In this document: positions 1 through 5,654 of the stretch, one piece after another
How positions within the stretch are numbered: position 1 is the first letter of the stretch
Layout: each line of letters opens with the position of its first letter
Assembly: GCA_025353435.1 (NCBI GenBank)
Contig: JANXQR010000754.1
Span: forward strand, 1-9,554
Source: Acidobacteriota bacterium
GTDB lineage: Bacteria > Acidobacteriota > Terriglobia > Terriglobales > Acidobacteriaceae
Length of the DNA stretch: 9,554 nucleotides
Direction of reading: 5' to 3'
Position numbers and translations under genes: made by a program
Notes under the pieces: generated by a model
What the model was told of the DNA's origin: nothing
The model's input: only the letters and a program-made list of their open reading frames with translations
Databases searched by the model: none

Positions 1-534
1 TCCAACCGTGAACGACTCCAGCCGCGATTGCTCGCGCTTTGGGCAGCGAGCTTCGGCCTTGCCCAGATCGAAAATCACGTCCTGGCCTTCGACGCGCTTT
101 ACCGTGGCGTTGAGCACTTCCTTTTCGCGATGCGCGTATTCCTGGAACACGGTGTCGCGTTCGGCTTCGCGGACCTTCTGAAAAATCACCTGCTTGGCAA
201 GCTGCGCGGCAATGCGGCCCAGAGGACTGGTGTCCTTGTACATGCGGATTTCGCTGCCCACTTCAACCCCGGGCGCTAGTGCTTCAGCTTCTTCGAGCGT
301 GATCTGGTTGACCGGATCTTCGACCTGTTCCTCGTCGGCCACCACCGTCTTGAACACGTAGGCCGTAATCTCGCCCGTCTCCTTGTTCAACTCGCCGCGC
401 ATGTTTTCCTGGGTCTTGTAGAACTTTCGTGTGGCCAGGGCGATGGCCTCCTCCACGGCGCCAACGACAATCCCGGGCTCAATGCCCTTTTCGCGGCTCA
501 ACAGCTCGATACTCTGGTACAACGCACTCGACAT
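1..534 (-). CDS. nusA: Transcription termination/antitermination factor NusA, N-terminal part (cut by window edge)
   Basis: NusA binds RNA polymerase and modulates pausing, termination and antitermination. The visible 178 residues begin MSSALYQSIELLSREKGIEP and show the NusA N-terminal domain: a helical start with EEAIALATRKFY at about residues 28-39, the DPVNQITLEEA stretch at 73-83 and LGRIAAQLAKQVIFQKVREAER at about 105-126. The beginning of the S1 RNA-binding domain follows from about residue 134 (VKRVEGQDVIFDLGKAEA). The S1 remainder and the KH domains lie beyond the left edge. The ATG at 534 is preceded by a purine-rich AAGAGAG stretch. The gene lies 118 bp downstream of rimP on the same strand, the usual rimP-nusA(-infB) order, so the two are probably co-transcribed. 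No terminator is visible in the 118-bp gap. Confidence 0.95.
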   Translation of the reverse strand, partial: MSSALYQSIELLSREKGIEPGIVVGAVEEAIALATRKFYKTQENMRGELNKETGEITAYVFKTVVADEEQVEDPVNQITLEEAEALAPGVEVGSEIRMYKDTSPLGRIAAQLAKQVIFQKVREAERDTVFQEYAHREKEVLNATVKRVEGQDVIFDLGKAEARCPKREQSRLESFTVG

Positions 535-652
535 CGTTGCTTGCTCTCTTGGATTCTGCGGCGCAGGCGCTGAAGCCCGGGCCGGCTCTCGTTATTGGTT
601 GAAGGACACAGGCCTCAGCCCGTGCTCTTAGTGCTGGCAGCGCTTTCGCCGC

Positions 653-1312
653 TTAAATCTCTGGGATCAGTTGCGCCTTCTCGATGTTGCTCAGCGCGAT
701 ATCCACGGTGCTCACGCCGGCCTTCCGGCTCTTGCTGTTCTGCTTGGTAGCGCCCAGGTCTACCGTGATGCCGGGTTCCGTCGTTGCCGGATTCGCTTCT
801 GATCCCTCAGAAGTGGGTGCCCCCGGTCTCGATTCTGAGACCGGGGAACTGACCCCAACTATCCGTCCCTGCCAATGGCGGTTATTGCGGATTGGCTCGA
901 AGGTCTGCACCTTCACCAGCGATCCCGAAAACCGCTTGAAATCTTCAAGTTTGGACAACTTGCGATCCAAACCCGGTGAGCTGGCTTCGAGCGTGTACTC
1001 CCCGCCCGGAATCAGGTCTTCCACGTCCAGCAACACCCCAAAATCCTTGCTGAACTCAGCACAATCTTCGTGTGTGGTGCCGGAAAGCTGCTCGGGGCTC
1101 AAGGTGCCTTCCCGCAGCGCTATCGGCAGTTCGTCGCCTCCCGCGGCAAGTGCGGCCTTCAACCGCTCCCGCCCCTCGGCGTTCTTTTCCAGATAAACCC
1201 GCAGCGTGCGTTCCTTGGCCGGGCCGGCAAACTCCAAATCCACCACATCGAGCCCATGCGAGGCCGCCACCCGCTGCGCGGCGTTCCGGATATCGTCCAG
1301 TCTGACTGCCAT
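653..1312 (-). CDS. rimP: Ribosome maturation factor RimP, with two long insertions
   Basis: RimP helps assemble the 30S subunit. This 219-residue product has the family hallmarks: an N-terminal domain (residues 1-42, LRVYLEK strand), the DCAEFSK/DVEDLIPGGEYTLE region (83-109), the signature SSPGLDR at 111-117, RFSG, NNRHWQGRI (143-151) and the C-terminal ALSNIEKAQLIP strand. Many RimPs are only about 150-160 residues. Here about 30 extra residues sit at 44-80 and about 40 at 155-200. The second insert is rich in Ser, Pro, Gly and Thr, looks like a flexible linker in the C-terminal SH3-like domain, and contains the 796-846 palindromes. The ATG at 1312 is preferred, with GAGG three bases upstream. 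A TTG at 1321 in the same frame lacks a good ribosome site. The gene is first in a minus-strand unit with nusA. Confidence 0.93.
   Translation of the reverse strand: MAVRLDDIRNAAQRVAASHGLDVVDLEFAGPAKERTLRVYLEKNAEGRERLKAALAAGGDELPIALREGTLSPEQLSGTTHEDCAEFSKDFGVLLDVEDLIPGGEYTLEASSPGLDRKLSKLEDFKRFSGSLVKVQTFEPIRNNRHWQGRIVGVSSPVSESRPGAPTSEGSEANPATTEPGITVDLGATKQNSKSRKAGVSTVDIALSNIEKAQLIPEI
796..846. repeat. Two adjacent palindromes inside rimP (possible palindromic element)
   Basis: Two perfect inverted repeats sit next to each other. The first is CTTCTG-ATCCCT-CAGAAG at 796-813 (6-bp arms). The second is CCCCGGTCTC-GATTCT-GAGACCGGGG at 821-846 (10-bp arms). Between them is GTGGGTGC. Together they span 51 bp, exactly 17 codons, and fall entirely within the second, non-conserved RimP insertion. 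The GGGTGCCCC motif at the junction (814-822) recurs in inverted orientation as GGGGCACCC in the GC-rich island at 5446-5499. Together this suggests a small palindromic repeat inserted in frame, but only one clear copy is visible. Confidence 0.6.
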
Positions 1313-1410
1313 CTTCCTCAAAACACGGCAACTTACAGCCGCAAATTCTTCGGTTACCTCGCCCCAAGCCGCCGGGCACTGCGCGGATTTTCAGGGGGGA
1401 TTTCGACCCA

Positions 1411-1436
1411 AATAAAAAGTGGGCTATAAGCCCACT
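1411..1436 (-). terminator. Intrinsic terminator-like hairpin upstream of rimP
   Basis: AGTGGGCT-ATA-AGCCCACT (1418-1436) is a perfect 8-bp stem with a 3-nt loop. Read on the minus strand it is followed by TTTTTATT, the pattern of a Rho-independent terminator. No T-run follows on the plus strand. It could end transcription of the ribbon-helix-helix gene that stops at 1543. Because the candidate rimP promoter lies upstream of it, it could also act as a leader terminator (attenuator) for rimP-nusA. Confidence 0.65.
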
Positions 1437-1497
1437 CATCTCTCCGCCAGCCGGCTACGTCACGGCAAACCTGGCGAACAAACTCGTCTGCACTCTT

Positions 1498-1526
1498 AGA
1501 ATACGGCGAATCGCCGCGAATTACAA
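1498..1526 (-). promoter_or_regulatory. Candidate rimP-nusA promoter with palindrome in the spacer
   Basis: On the minus strand a -35-like TTGTAA (1521-1526) and a -10-like TATTCT (1498-1503) are separated by exactly 17 bp. The predicted start is near 1491, giving a ~180-nt leader before rimP. Each hexamer matches consensus at four of six positions. The spacer contains the near-palindrome CGGCGA-A-TCGCCG (1504-1516), which could be an operator for a dimeric regulator. Confidence 0.45.
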
Positions 1527-1542
1527 CCACCTGCGGGGAATG

Positions 1543-1839
1543 TCAGGCGGTGCGGTGGGCAGCCTCGCCCAGCACCGCCGCGATCACTTCATCCTGAACT
1601 CCATGTCGCCTCAGGCTCTCCTCGAGATTTGCCAATTCAGGCTGCTGGAGTCGTGCAAGGTCCTTGCGAAGTCCCTGCCCGATGTAGGCGCGGATCAGGG
1701 GCTGATAGCCGGAGAAGCCGAATTTGGGCGCAATCTCCTTCAGGTCTTCGATCACGTCCTCAGGGATGCGGATGCTGATCGTCGTCATGGGCCGATCTCG
1801 CCGCAGCCGCTGTGAAATGCGCTCTTCACTGGTCTTCAT
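1543..1839 (-). CDS. Ribbon-helix-helix (CopG-like) antitoxin or repressor, orphan
   Basis: A 98-residue protein of CopG/BrnA-antitoxin type. The beta-strand TTISIRIPED (residues 19-28) would insert in the DNA major groove. Helix VIEDLKEIAPKFG and then SGYQPLIRAYIGQGLRKDLARL (43-64) complete the RHH fold. A C-terminal helical tail (65-98) would be where a toxin binds. The ATG at 1839 has GGAG six bases upstream. A TTG at 1929 in the same frame would overlap the promoter and is rejected. No toxin gene of BrnT, RelE or other type lies directly beside it on the same strand, so it is an orphan. It probably autoregulates through the palindrome in its promoter (1902-1929). It could equally be a stand-alone RHH regulator. 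Confidence 0.8.
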   Translation of the reverse strand: MKTSEERISQRLRRDRPMTTISIRIPEDVIEDLKEIAPKFGFSGYQPLIRAYIGQGLRKDLARLQQPELANLEESLRRHGVQDEVIAAVLGEAAHRTA

Positions 1840-1901
1840 AGAGTCTCCGTTCTGAAACCATTGTTCGGAGTAACGGAAGTTCGCGCCTGTCTGTCCCTGA
1901 G

Positions 1902-1929
1902 CGTATATAGAACGTATATACGTAGTCAA
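1902..1929 (-). promoter_or_regulatory. Promoter with embedded palindromic operator for the RHH gene
   Basis: On the minus strand a -35 TTGACT (1924-1929) and a -10 TATACG (1902-1907) are 16 bp apart, upstream of the RHH gene start at 1839. The perfect 12-bp palindrome ACGTATATACGT (1912-1923) fills most of the spacer. The octamer CGTATATA occurs twice (1902-1909 and 1913-1920), 11 bp apart, about one helical turn. This arrangement is typical of RHH autorepression, in which dimers bind successive half-sites on one face of DNA. Confidence 0.6.
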
Positions 1930-1971
1930 GATTCTCCGGAGCCTGACGACACGAAGCGAACACGGAAGTCA

Positions 1972-1999
1972 TTGACATTGTCTGCATCTCCGTTAAGCT
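1972..1999 (+). promoter_or_regulatory. Candidate promoter of the AbrB-type gene, leaderless geometry
   Basis: TTGACA (1972-1977, full -35 consensus) is followed after 16 bp by TAAGCT (1994-1999, TANNNT-type -10). Six bases separate the -10 from the ATG at 2006, so the transcript would begin at or next to the start codon. No Shine-Dalgarno-like sequence precedes the ATG (GAAAGT only), which fits leaderless translation. The -10 is weak. Confidence 0.4.
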
Positions 2000-2005
2000 G
2001 AAAGT

Positions 2006-2290
2006 ATGCCTAGCGGAAATTCAGCATCGGCGACTATCAGCCGCATTGGACAGCGGCGGCAGGTGGTCATTCCCAAACGCGTCTTTGATGCTTTGAAGCT
2101 GCGCACGGGGGACTTTGTCGAAGTCAGCGCCGAGGGCGGGCACCTGCGAATGCGCCCCAAGCGGCTGGTGGATATTGGGGCCCAGTCCCTGTCCGAAACC
2201 GAATCAGCCAAAGTGCGCCGGGGTGAGGCGGAGATCAAGAAGGGCCGGTCAACAACGTGGCGAGCGGTTAAGAGTGAACTGGGCCGTTGA
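2006..2290 (+). CDS. AbrB/SpoVT-type antitoxin of a decayed toxin-antitoxin pair
   Basis: A 94-residue protein with a swapped-hairpin AbrB-type DNA-binding domain: ISRIGQRRQVVIPKRVFDAL at residues 11-30, then KLRTGDFVEVSAEGGHLRMRPKRLVD. The C-terminal tail (about 58-94, charged and helical) would normally wrap around and neutralise a partner toxin. Its stop codon overlaps by 17 nt the start of a RelE/ParE-like toxin reading frame, the coupled order usual for such pairs, but that toxin is truncated (2274-2369). The antitoxin itself looks intact and could still act as a DNA-binding repressor of its own promoter. It could therefore also control the decarboxylase immediately downstream. It is divergent from the RHH gene. 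Confidence 0.82.
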   Translation: MPSGNSASATISRIGQRRQVVIPKRVFDALKLRTGDFVEVSAEGGHLRMRPKRLVDIGAQSLSETESAKVRRGEAEIKKGRSTTWRAVKSELGR

Positions 2291-2369
2291 ACTGTCTGCT
2301 TCCGCTTCCAAGGAGCTGAAGAAGCTTCCGCGAGACCGCCAGGACCAGCCAAGGACCCCTATCCTATAA
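2274..2369 (+). pseudogene. Truncated RelE/ParE-type toxin remnant
   Basis: A GTG at 2274, inside the end of the AbrB-type gene, opens a frame of 31 codons. It begins VNWAVELSASASKELKKLPR and continues DRQDQPRTPIL before TAA (2367-2369). The start resembles the N-terminus of RelE/ParE toxins: a Trp-plus-hydrophobic beta-strand, then helix ASKELKKLPRDRQ. Full proteins of that family are about 85-100 residues. The conserved beta-sheet core and catalytic C-terminus are absent, so it cannot be an active toxin. The break falls soon after DRQ (about 2345). The stop lies two bases before the decarboxylase ATG, suggesting a deletion joined the toxin stump to the next gene. Confidence 0.7.
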
Positions 2370-2371
2370 AC

Positions 2372-3769
2372 ATGTCAGTTTCCCATTCGCCGTCGCTTCC
2401 CACGAACACCCCAATTGATGAAGCCCGCGCGGCACTCTTGAAGCACACCCTTTCTGCTGCTCTCGACTACCTCAATGGTGAGGAGCCACGCACCGTCGCC
2501 CCCGGTCCGGAAGCTGTCGCCGCGCTGGGCGTCTTTCGGGAGCCGCTTCCGGAATCCCCCACCGATCCCGACGCCGTTCTCAGCTTGCTCGAAATTTACG
2601 CATCGCCCGCGATGGTGGCGAAAACCGCCGGCCGTTACTTTGGCTTTGTTAATGGCGGCTGCCTCCCGGCAGCGCTTGCAGCTGCTTGGATGGTGGCCGC
2701 ATGGGACCAGAACGCGGCCTTCTTCGTCCAATCGCCCGCCGCCATCACTCTTGAGGAGATTGCGCTCGAATGGGTGAGGGAACTGCTCAATCTGCCGGCA
2801 GGCACGGGCGGCGCGGTGGTCACGGGCGCCACCATGGCCAACTTCTGCGCTCTGGCCGCGGCGCGCCATGCCCTATTGGCCCGTGTGGGATGGGACGTGG
2901 AAGCCGACGGGCTGTTCGGCGCGCCGCCTATCACCGTAGTGGTTGGAGGCGAGGTACACATGTCGTTGCTCAAGGCTCTCGGCATGCTGGGCATGGGGCG
3001 CAACCGCGTCGTGCGCGTCCCGGTCGACGGGCAGGGCCGCATGCGCGCCGACGCTCTCCCGCACCTCGACGACCGCACCATCCTTTGTCTGCAGGCGGGC
3101 AACGTCAACACCGGTGCCTTCGATCCCGCTCCGGCCATCTGCCCCGAAGCTCGCGCTGCGGGCGCTTGGATTCACGTGGACGGCGCCTTCGGGCTGTGGG
3201 CGGCCACTTCACCCGCGTATCGGCATCTCACCAACGGCTTCGAACTGGCCGACTCCTGGGCCACCGACGCGCACAAGTGGCCCAACATCGGCTATGACTG
3301 CGGCATAGCACTCGTGCGCAATCCTGAAAATCTTCGCGCCGCAATGGCGATGACCGCGTCCTATCTAGCCTTCGGCGAGCATCGCGAGCCATCGAGTTAC
3401 GGCCCGGAGCTTTCGCGCCGCGCCCGCGGAGTGGAGTTGTGGGCCGGACTTCGGTCCCTGGGCCGCGCCGGTATGGCGGCCATCGTGGAGCGCAACTCGG
3501 CACAAGCTCGCCGCTTCGCTGAAGGGCTGCGCGCCGCTGGATTCAAAGTGTTAAACGACGTCGTTATCAATCAAGTCCTGGTGTCCTTCGGCTCTGCTGA
3601 AAAGACGCTGGGCACTATTGATCGAATCCAAAAGGACGGCACATGCTGGTGTGGATCCACCGTGTGGCAGGGACAGACCGCCATGCGCATCAGCGTTTCG
3701 CAGTGGGCAACCACCGATGAAGATGTCGATCGCAGCCTCGCCGCCATGCTGCGTGCGGCACAAGACTAG
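2372..3769 (+). CDS. PLP-dependent group II amino-acid decarboxylase-like enzyme
   Basis: A 465-residue fold-type I PLP enzyme of the aromatic-amino-acid/glutamate decarboxylase superfamily, probably cytoplasmic. Visible hallmarks are GRYFGFVNGG near residues 88-97 (substrate region), VVTGATMANF (phosphate-binding), GGEVHMSLLKAL with His196 (the His expected to stack on the PLP ring), HVDGAFG with Asp270 (pairs with the pyridine nitrogen) and DSWATDAHKWPN with Lys302 (Schiff-base lysine). All catalytic positions are present and the length fits. The substrate cannot be told from sequence alone; tryptophan/tyrosine, glutamate or aspartate decarboxylation, or an aldehyde-forming variant, are all open. 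The start is the ATG at 2372. Its only ribosome-site-like bases (AAGGA, 2351-2355) are 16 nt away, so it may depend on coupling to the toxin stump that stops at 2369. Confidence 0.9.
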   Translation: MSVSHSPSLPTNTPIDEARAALLKHTLSAALDYLNGEEPRTVAPGPEAVAALGVFREPLPESPTDPDAVLSLLEIYASPAMVAKTAGRYFGFVNGGCLPAALAAAWMVAAWDQNAAFFVQSPAAITLEEIALEWVRELLNLPAGTGGAVVTGATMANFCALAAARHALLARVGWDVEADGLFGAPPITVVVGGEVHMSLLKALGMLGMGRNRVVRVPVDGQGRMRADALPHLDDRTILCLQAGNVNTGAFDPAPAICPEARAAGAWIHVDGAFGLWAATSPAYRHLTNGFELADSWATDAHKWPNIGYDCGIALVRNPENLRAAMAMTASYLAFGEHREPSSYGPELSRRARGVELWAGLRSLGRAGMAAIVERNSAQARRFAEGLRAAGFKVLNDVVINQVLVSFGSAEKTLGTIDRIQKDGTCWCGSTVWQGQTAMRISVSQWATTDEDVDRSLAAMLRAAQD

Positions 3770-3821
3770 GTGGGGCACAGAAGTGTGGGCCGTCCAATTC
3801 ATCGCCTGGGGGATGCAAGCC

Positions 3822-4304
3822 ATGATCAAGGTTCTTTCGATTTGGAACGCCATCGTGACCGCCGTTCTTGTTGCGTTGCTAGTCTCGAAGTACTCGTCGA
3901 ATCGCGATGTCAAGCCGGCGGAGACATCTCAGGTCATCCGAACTGGTCGTCTGGAGATCATCGACCAGGCCGGCAAGATGAGAGCCGCTATCGAGGCCGG
4001 TAAAGCAGGCTCCTCAAATCCAGCGGTAACCCTTTACAACGACGAGGGACGTGAGGCGGCCATTCTCACCGTTAATTCGGAGGGATACGGAACAATGTAC
4101 TTTCAAAGTAAGCAGACCGAGGCGAAAGTGTCGGTGGGGTACCTTTGGGGAAGTGATACACCAACGCCGGCAGGCCAAGAGGATCCATTATCCAGTTGGG
4201 GCATTCGCGTGCGAGGTCAAGATTCTGCTCAAACCAGCTTCGGCATGCTCAACAATGGACAACCTATACCTCTGAGTAGAACTCCGCTCAGCAGGCGGAA
4301 ATGA
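3822..4304 (+). CDS. Small membrane-anchored protein with beta-repeat ectodomain, function unknown
   Basis: I do not recognise a named family. The 160-residue product has one N-terminal hydrophobic segment (residues 4-21, VLSIWNAIVTAVLVALLV) and then a soluble, probably periplasmic part. This contains two similar beta-rich units: RLEIIDQAGKMRAAIEAG (43-60) and AVTLYNDEGREAAILTVNSEG (68-88). Their pattern 'hydrophobic strand - D/N - x-G - basic - hydrophobic strand' suggests a short repeated beta-hairpin. A Gly/Ser-rich tail ends in LSRRK. The ATG at 3822 has GGGGG (3808-3812) nine bases upstream. An ATG at 3813 is also possible but would sit directly on that site. It begins 52 bp after the decarboxylase, so it may be in the same transcript. 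Confidence 0.72.
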   Translation: MIKVLSIWNAIVTAVLVALLVSKYSSNRDVKPAETSQVIRTGRLEIIDQAGKMRAAIEAGKAGSSNPAVTLYNDEGREAAILTVNSEGYGTMYFQSKQTEAKVSVGYLWGSDTPTPAGQEDPLSSWGIRVRGQDSAQTSFGMLNNGQPIPLSRTPLSRRK

Positions 4305-4345
4305 CTTAGTGACAAAGAACGAGAGCAAGTATTTTGGATCCCGTG

Positions 4346-5335
4346 ATGTCCTCGCCTGGAATTGAGCCCAAGCAGCGAGTCTCCCGCGACGACAGCGCCG
4401 CACTAATAGCCGCGGTCGAACGAGGCGTGGTCGACCCGCGAGCCGGCATCTTTGGCCCCCAGTCAATCAGCTGGCAAATTAATCGCGAATCCGCGCTCTT
4501 CCTCGCCGCGGGTCGCGCGGCCCTGCTGCAGCTTGCTCATCCGTGGGTGGCCACGGCGCTCGAGCAGCACTCCAGCCTGATGAACAAGCCCATCGAGCGC
4601 TTCCACAACACCTTCCGCGTCGTCTTCACCATGATCTTTGGATCACTTGGACAAGCGGCCAGCGCAGCCCGCCATCTCTACGGCCTGCACACCCGCATTC
4701 AGGGCGAATTGACGCAGGACATCGCAGCCTATCGCCACGGCTCGCACTATGAAGCCAACGAGATCAACGCGCTGCGCTGGGTCTACGCCACGCTGGTGGA
4801 GAGCGCCGCAATCGCTTACGAAACCGTCCTGCCGCCGCTCCAGCCCGAAGAGCTTGAGGCGTACTACGCAGAGAGCCGAGTCCTCGCCGGCCTGTTCGGC
4901 TTGCCGCCCAGTGCACTCCCACCCGATTGGAAGAGCTTTCTAACCTACTGTCGCGAAATGGAACAGTCGGATGCGCTGGGAGTTACTGAAAAGGCTCGTG
5001 TTATGGGCCAAAGCCTGCTGGCCGGTGCTGGATCGTGGTTCCGGCCACCGCGCTGGTATCGTGCCATCACGGCAGCTTGGCTCCCCGAGCGATTCCGTAA
5101 GCCCTTTGGACTGACGTATTTCGCAGCCGAACAGGCGCTGAAAGAGAGTGCAGCCCGCCGCCTGGGTGATATTTATCAACGACTTCCAGCCACCATCAGG
5201 TTTATCGGACCCTGGCACGAAGCCCAGGCGCGCCTCGCCGGCAAAGCCCCTGGAATCATAGCCAAAACCAGCAACCGTTTCTGGATCGGCCAGTATCGCA
5301 TGCCCTATCTGGATGCAAATGGCCCATTCAGGTGA
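4346..5335 (+). CDS. DUF2236 / MpaB-like (oxygenase MpaB family) protein
   Basis: A 329-residue, largely helical protein matching the pattern of the DUF2236 (MPAB/Lcp catalytic domain) family, whose characterised relatives are heme enzymes that cleave unsaturated polymers or side chains. Landmarks are INRESALFLAAGRAALLQLAHPWVA (residues 45-69, with His65), LEQHSS (72-77), PIERFHNTFR (82-91), LHTRIQGEL (114-122), LRWVYATLVESA (143-154) and a C-terminal Arg/Trp-rich stretch RFWIGQYRMP (311-320). There is no signal peptide, so it is probably cytoplasmic. In many members I recall His in the WVHATLV position; here it is Tyr147. Frame-compatible TTG (4334) and GTG (4343) starts exist. The ATG at 4346 is chosen, with GGA seven bases upstream (4337-4339). 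A weak GTGACA/TATTTT promoter-like pair with only 15-bp spacing lies at 4309-4335. Substrate unknown. Confidence 0.82.
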   Translation: MSSPGIEPKQRVSRDDSAALIAAVERGVVDPRAGIFGPQSISWQINRESALFLAAGRAALLQLAHPWVATALEQHSSLMNKPIERFHNTFRVVFTMIFGSLGQAASAARHLYGLHTRIQGELTQDIAAYRHGSHYEANEINALRWVYATLVESAAIAYETVLPPLQPEELEAYYAESRVLAGLFGLPPSALPPDWKSFLTYCREMEQSDALGVTEKARVMGQSLLAGAGSWFRPPRWYRAITAAWLPERFRKPFGLTYFAAEQALKESAARRLGDIYQRLPATIRFIGPWHEAQARLAGKAPGIIAKTSNRFWIGQYRMPYLDANGPFR

Positions 5336-5445
5336 TGGTTTGCCCTATATAAGTGCTATTCAATGCTTGCTCCAGCGCAGTTACATTCGAGTTGACCACC
5401 CGGATAATGCGATAGACGGAAAAAGGTTTAGTTCGCTCCGAATAA

Positions 5446-5499
5446 CTTTTTTAGAGAGGTCCTGGGGGCACTCCGGGTGGTCCGGGGCACCCTAAAAAG
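5446..5499. repeat. GC-rich island bounded by inverted repeat
   Basis: CTTTTTTAG (5446-5454) and CTAAAAAG (5492-5499) are inverted copies enclosing a GC-rich core. Inside, GGTCC-TGGGGGCAC (5458-5471) and GGTCC-GGGGCAC (5479-5490) are near direct repeats about 20 bp apart. GGGTG/CACCC can pair as a small stem. The GGGGCACCC motif is the reverse complement of GGGTGCCCC found between the palindromes in rimP (814-822), so both may belong to a dispersed repeat family. As a terminator it is unconvincing because no stable stem precedes a T-run. Confidence 0.4.
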
Positions 5500-5612
5500 A
5501 GATAAAAAGAAAAGCCAGACAAGGTTAGATAAAGGGAAAAGTAGACATTAAATAGTTGAGCGATAAAGAAACACTCTAACGCTGATTCATTCCCCGGATT
5601 TGCGATGTATCA

Positions 5613-5648
5613 GACCGCTTTGCGCACTCGAGCACAAGCGGTCACAAT
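5613..5648 (+). promoter_or_regulatory. Candidate peptidase promoter overlapping an 8-bp inverted repeat
   Basis: TTGCGC (5620-5625) and CACAAT (5643-5648) are separated by 17 bp, and six bases separate the -10 from the ATG at 5655. Transcription would thus start at the ATG (leaderless), consistent with the lack of a properly spaced Shine-Dalgarno sequence. GACCGCTT (5613-5620) and AAGCGGTC (5636-5643) are perfect 8-bp inverted repeats that flank and touch both promoter elements, as an operator would. Confidence 0.42.
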
Positions 5649-5654
5649 AGCGGA

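Larger units (their letters stand above)
5336..5654. other. Intergenic region, AT/purine-rich with GC-rich island
   Basis: No credible gene is visible in these 319 bp. The left part is ordinary. From 5446 to 5499 there is a GC-rich block bounded by inverted T/A runs (see separate entry). From about 5494 to 5577 the plus strand is strongly purine- and A-rich, with GATAAA repeated (around 5501, 5528 and 5562), unlike the surrounding coding DNA. The right end holds the candidate promoter and inverted repeat of the peptidase gene. No clear terminator for the DUF2236 gene is present. A short frame reaching 5495 is dismissed because its translation looks random. Confidence 0.6.

Noticed and set aside
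684..1196. 170-codon open frame on the plus strand across rimP
   Set aside because: Low-information Ser/Pro translation, exactly antisense to the well-supported rimP frame, with no ribosome site.
1056..1439. 127-codon minus-strand frame starting in the rimP leader
   Set aside because: Overlaps rimP in another frame. The translation is Gly/Arg-rich shadow, and its start lies directly beside the leader hairpin.
5464..5490. Possible G-quadruplex
   Set aside because: Only three runs of three or more G plus one GG run; does not meet the usual four-run pattern.
5313..5495. 60-codon frame after the DUF2236 gene
   Set aside because: No ribosome site, no family resemblance, and it ends within the GC-rich palindromic island.
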